A stretch of DNA of 64,000 nucleotides from Verticiella alkaliphila (GTDB lineage Bacteria > Pseudomonadota > Gammaproteobacteria > Burkholderiales > Burkholderiaceae_B), in contig NZ_JADCNH010000017.1 of the NCBI RefSeq assembly GCF_018904615.1, forward strand, positions 18,522 to 82,521. Direction: 5' to 3'. The notes under the pieces were generated by a model, which saw only the letters and a program-made list of their open reading frames with translations, made no database searches and was not told where the DNA came from. Shown here piece by piece: positions 61,826-64,000 of this stretch. Position 1 is the stretch's first letter; each line of letters starts with the position of its first letter. The translations under genes were made by a program, and so were the position numbers.

Positions 61826-62608
61826 TCAGGCGACCTGCCACAGGACTGGCGAGGCAGCGGCGAACATCTGCAGGCCGCGTTTGGTCTTGCGAGGCGACGG
61901 ATTCACCGGCCGTTGCGCGTTGCCGTCGCGGCGGAAGACGGCCTGCGCATCGGCGAGATGCAGCAAGGGCAGGATCCACGGCCACCAAGCCGCGCGTTCG
62001 GCGGGCGCGGCGGCTACCGTCGTCGGCCCGGAAGGCGCGCGCGAGCCACTGGCGGCGTCCAGGGCATCCTGCAGCGGGCCATCGGACAGCGGCACGGCGA
62101 GCGCTTGCAGCCCCTTCTCGCCATCGAGCAGAAGGCGCAGTTCGACACCGCCGTCGTTGGCATCGCACTCGAGGTGCGCCCAGAATCCAGCCACCGTGGC
62201 ACCCTGCCAAGTGCCGCCCGGCGTCTCGACATACACACACCATTGCGGCAGGTGGTGCAGGGCGCTGCAGGGCACATCGGGGGGCAGACCTTGCTGATCC
62301 AGCTGCTCGCGCACGGCCTCGTCCAGACGATAGATGCCCTGCGTCATGCGCCAGGTGCCGAGCGCGGCCAGCCGCGAGACGTCGCCGATCGCGGCGAGAT
62401 CCTGCAGCGGGCGCCCGCCGTTGCGCACGCGGGCCACGGCGGCATACCAGCCGGCCATCGGCAGATAGCACCAGGCGGGCCAGTCGGGAATGCCGGGACG
62501 TCCACGCGTCTCGCGCATGGCCTCGGCCATCTGCCAGGCCTGAGGGTAGGCGGCATGCGCCGCTTGCAGCGCGGCGCGCGCGCTGTGGGTGGGGGTAGGA
62601 GAAGCCAT
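61826..62608 (-). CDS. AcrVA2-like protein (anti-CRISPR family resemblance), short form
   Basis: 260 residues, soluble. Motif spacing matches AcrVA2 as I recall it: TWRMTQGIYRLDEA (residues 85-98), LPPDVPCS (108-115), HLPQWCVYVET (119-129), TVAGFWAHLE (138-147) and the tail RPVNPSPRKTKRG (233-245) before SPVLWQVA. Phage AcrVA2 blocks Cas12a production. This copy ends where AcrVA2 continues for roughly 80 more residues (a basic His/Trp-rich segment), and no continuation is found in other frames after the stop. No phage, Cas12a or CRISPR lies in the window. The family call is by eye; it could be a chromosomal ancestor with another role. Divergent from the next gene, 104 bases apart. Confidence 0.6.
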   Translation of the reverse strand: MASPTPTHSARAALQAAHAAYPQAWQMAEAMRETRGRPGIPDWPAWCYLPMAGWYAAVARVRNGGRPLQDLAAIGDVSRLAALGTWRMTQGIYRLDEAVREQLDQQGLPPDVPCSALHHLPQWCVYVETPGGTWQGATVAGFWAHLECDANDGGVELRLLLDGEKGLQALAVPLSDGPLQDALDAASGSRAPSGPTTVAAAPAERAAWWPWILPLLHLADAQAVFRRDGNAQRPVNPSPRKTKRGLQMFAAASPVLWQVA

Positions 62609-62712
62609 GGGCGCGAGTGTACGCGCAGCCGCACGAGGCCAGCCAGAGGCGTTCGCTACAATCGCCGCTGCCCGGCGGTGTCCGGCCCTGGATTGTCGAC
62701 AAGGAGGTTCCC

Positions 62713-63165
62713 ATGGAACTCAACGACGGGTTCTCGCGAGACCTCGAACAGCTGCTCAAGGATCACCCGATGTCTGGCAGCGAGAAGCCTGAGCCAGCGC
62801 AGATCGACGCCTGGATCGCCTTTGCGCGGCAGTGGAACCGTGAGGTGTCCGAAGGTTTTGCCGCCTTCAGCTACGCGCTGGCCGGCGTGGCGCCCGAGGC
62901 CCCGCGCGTCATCGGCCATCCCTGGCGCTCACGCATCGTCAATCGCTTCTTTCGCAAGGGCTGCGCGCACATCGCGGACCAGGCGGATCTGGCGAACATG
63001 GTGGGCGCTGCGATCCGCCAAAGCAGCAACGAACGACTGGCCGAGGGCGCATCGATCGCCAGTCTCATGTTCTGCAGCGAAGCGGGGCCGCCAATGTCCG
63101 AGAAAGAGGCCAAGATGATGGCCGAGCTCGTGGCGTGGCAATCGTACAAGGCGACGCGCGCGTAG
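62713..63165 (+). CDS. Hypothetical protein, divergent from the AcrVA2-like gene
   Basis: 150 residues, mostly helical, no signal or membrane segment. The ATG at 62713 has a textbook AAGGAGG ribosome binding site. Contains IDAWIAFARQWNREV, HPWRSRIVNRFF and MSEKEAKMMAELVAW segments. No family recognised. Shares a 104-base intergenic region with the AcrVA2-like gene, so the two could be co-regulated. Confidence 0.7.
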   Translation: MELNDGFSRDLEQLLKDHPMSGSEKPEPAQIDAWIAFARQWNREVSEGFAAFSYALAGVAPEAPRVIGHPWRSRIVNRFFRKGCAHIADQADLANMVGAAIRQSSNERLAEGASIASLMFCSEAGPPMSEKEAKMMAELVAWQSYKATRA

Positions 63166-63207
63166 CGTGGCAGGAAGCCGGGCTGCCGTCGGCGACCCGG
63201 CCGTCCA

Positions 63208-64000
63208 TCACCACCGATACGTGAGGCCTGCCGACACCGTGTGCGCCGTGAGGTCGCGGTTCAACGTGGCGTCGTAGCTTGCGAAGAACTGCAGATGCTG
63301 AGAACGCTGCGCGGCGAGACTCGCGCCCACCACACCCGTGCTGCGACCCAGGCTGGCCCCGTCCACCCGGAAGGCGGTGCCGCCGATACCGGCGAGGGTG
63401 GCCTCAACAGCCGTCTGGCGATCCCCCAGGTGATGGTAGTAGCGCGCCCGCAGTTCGGGACTCACGGCATAGCCGTTCAGGTCGAAGGTGCGCGAGACGC
63501 GCACGCCGACCGAAGGCATGATGAGGTGGCGGGTGTCGCTCGCGACGTGCAGCGAGGCGGCGCCGGCACCTGACTCGGAGAAGCGGCTGCGATACAGGCG
63601 GTAGTAGTCCAGGCCCAGCGAGGGCTCGGCCTGCCAGCCGCCGAGCGCGTGGCGCGTGCCGAGCTTGGTGGCGAGGCTCAGATCGTGCCCCTTGGGCGAG
63701 GCGCTCGCCTGGCGGGCCAGGCCCCCGAAGGCCAGGCGTCGGGTGGTGTCGTAATCGACGTAGGTATAGGCCGCCGTGCCGTCCACGAAGACGTGGCCGG
63801 CGTTGGCCGAGCCGTACACCGAGAGCTGATAGGCATCCGCCCGGGTGCGCGCCACGCCGTCCTGGCTGTCGGTCCTCACGTTGCTATAGCCCACGCTCAC
63901 CCCGGCCAGGCCCGCGCCGACGGGGGCGTCTGCGCCGAGCAGGATCCCGGCGCTGCGCTGATCGAACGCGTGGGCGCCGCGACCGCGGCCCGGCGCCCAG
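63208..64000 (-). CDS. Autotransporter C-terminal beta-barrel domain protein, 5' part outside window
   Basis: 264 residues visible, open to the window edge on the minus strand. Reads WAPGRGRGAHAFDQRSAG at the edge, then alternating beta strands (LSVYGSANAGHVFVDGTAAY, PELRARYYHHLGD) and the C-terminal outer-membrane signature VSAGLTYRW, with a final aromatic residue. This is the translocator barrel of a type V secretion (AT) protein; the passenger domain lies beyond 64000. The GTG at 63900 is internal, not the start. Confidence 0.88.
   Translation of the reverse strand, partial: WAPGRGRGAHAFDQRSAGILLGADAPVGAGLAGVSVGYSNVRTDSQDGVARTRADAYQLSVYGSANAGHVFVDGTAAYTYVDYDTTRRLAFGGLARQASASPKGHDLSLATKLGTRHALGGWQAEPSLGLDYYRLYRSRFSESGAGAASLHVASDTRHLIMPSVGVRVSRTFDLNGYAVSPELRARYYHHLGDRQTAVEATLAGIGGTAFRVDGASLGRSTGVVGASLAAQRSQHLQFFASYDATLNRDLTAHTVSAGLTYRW

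Noticed and set aside
1..64000. CRISPR arrays or cas genes to accompany the AcrVA2-like gene
   Set aside because: No regularly spaced direct repeats or Cas-like proteins were seen in the window.

Overview
The window is GC-rich, gene-dense chromosomal DNA from a betaproteobacterium, most likely Burkholderiales and plausibly Alcaligenaceae-like. The main grounds are ptsN followed directly by hprK downstream of the lptC-lptA-lptB/hpf cluster, the divergent uvrA | MFS-ssb arrangement, a xerD-ybaK pair, and a manganese riboswitch ahead of a TerC gene. I see no prophage, transposase, integron or CRISPR array. The window opens inside a hydantoinase gene and closes inside an autotransporter barrel gene.

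Layout. 1-3 kb: hydantoinase, Asp/Glu racemase-like protein, exported NAGPA-domain protein. 3-7 kb (minus): acetoacetyl-CoA synthetase, extradiol dioxygenase, RlmJ; then tRNA-Arg. 7-12.5 kb: LTA-synthase-like periplasmic transferase, a two-component pair and a GAF histidine kinase. 12.6-13.7 kb: yybP-ykoY riboswitch and TerC. 13.8-16 kb (minus): otsB-otsA trehalose operon; tRNA-Lys. 16.4-29.3 kb: a stress-flavoured block (membrane protein, SDR oxidoreductase, manganese catalase, Nif11-like small protein, XerD, YbaK, DoxX, serine acetyltransferase, ExoD, YihY/BrkB, SodC, LigD, Ku). 29.4-36 kb: GST, caa3-type oxidase genes (subunit II with cytochrome c tail, fused subunit I/III, small membrane protein), DUF2231, CopD/HemJ-like protein, TesB. 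36-47.3 kb: tRNA-Asn, hprK, ptsN, hpf, lptB, lptA, lptC, kdsC, kdsD (minus), a TetR regulator, apt, uvrA. 47.4-50.3 kb: MFS transporter, ssb, TetR regulator. 50.3-64 kb: chemoreceptor, exported methyltransferase, tandem PPK2, RcnB-like protein, small proteins, GGDEF protein, a giant double hybrid kinase, an AcrVA2-like protein, a hypothetical protein and the autotransporter barrel.

The most distinctive observations are: (a) a chromosomal 260-residue protein at 61826-62608 whose motif pattern matches the anti-CRISPR AcrVA2 but which ends earlier; (b) a Nif11-leader-like small protein beside manganese catalase; (c) an 11-base C tract just upstream of a promoter-like sequence before doxX; (d) no rpoN at its usual place between lptB and hpf; (e) a kinase with two complete histidine-kinase/receiver modules; and (f) at least five, probably six, genes each broken by one missing G or C (xerD, coxB, lptA, uvrA, MFS transporter, GGDEF gene). 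Because several of these are housekeeping genes, the last pattern points to residual base-deletion errors in the assembly rather than to real pseudogenes.

All family calls rest on motif reading and gene context; no database search was run.
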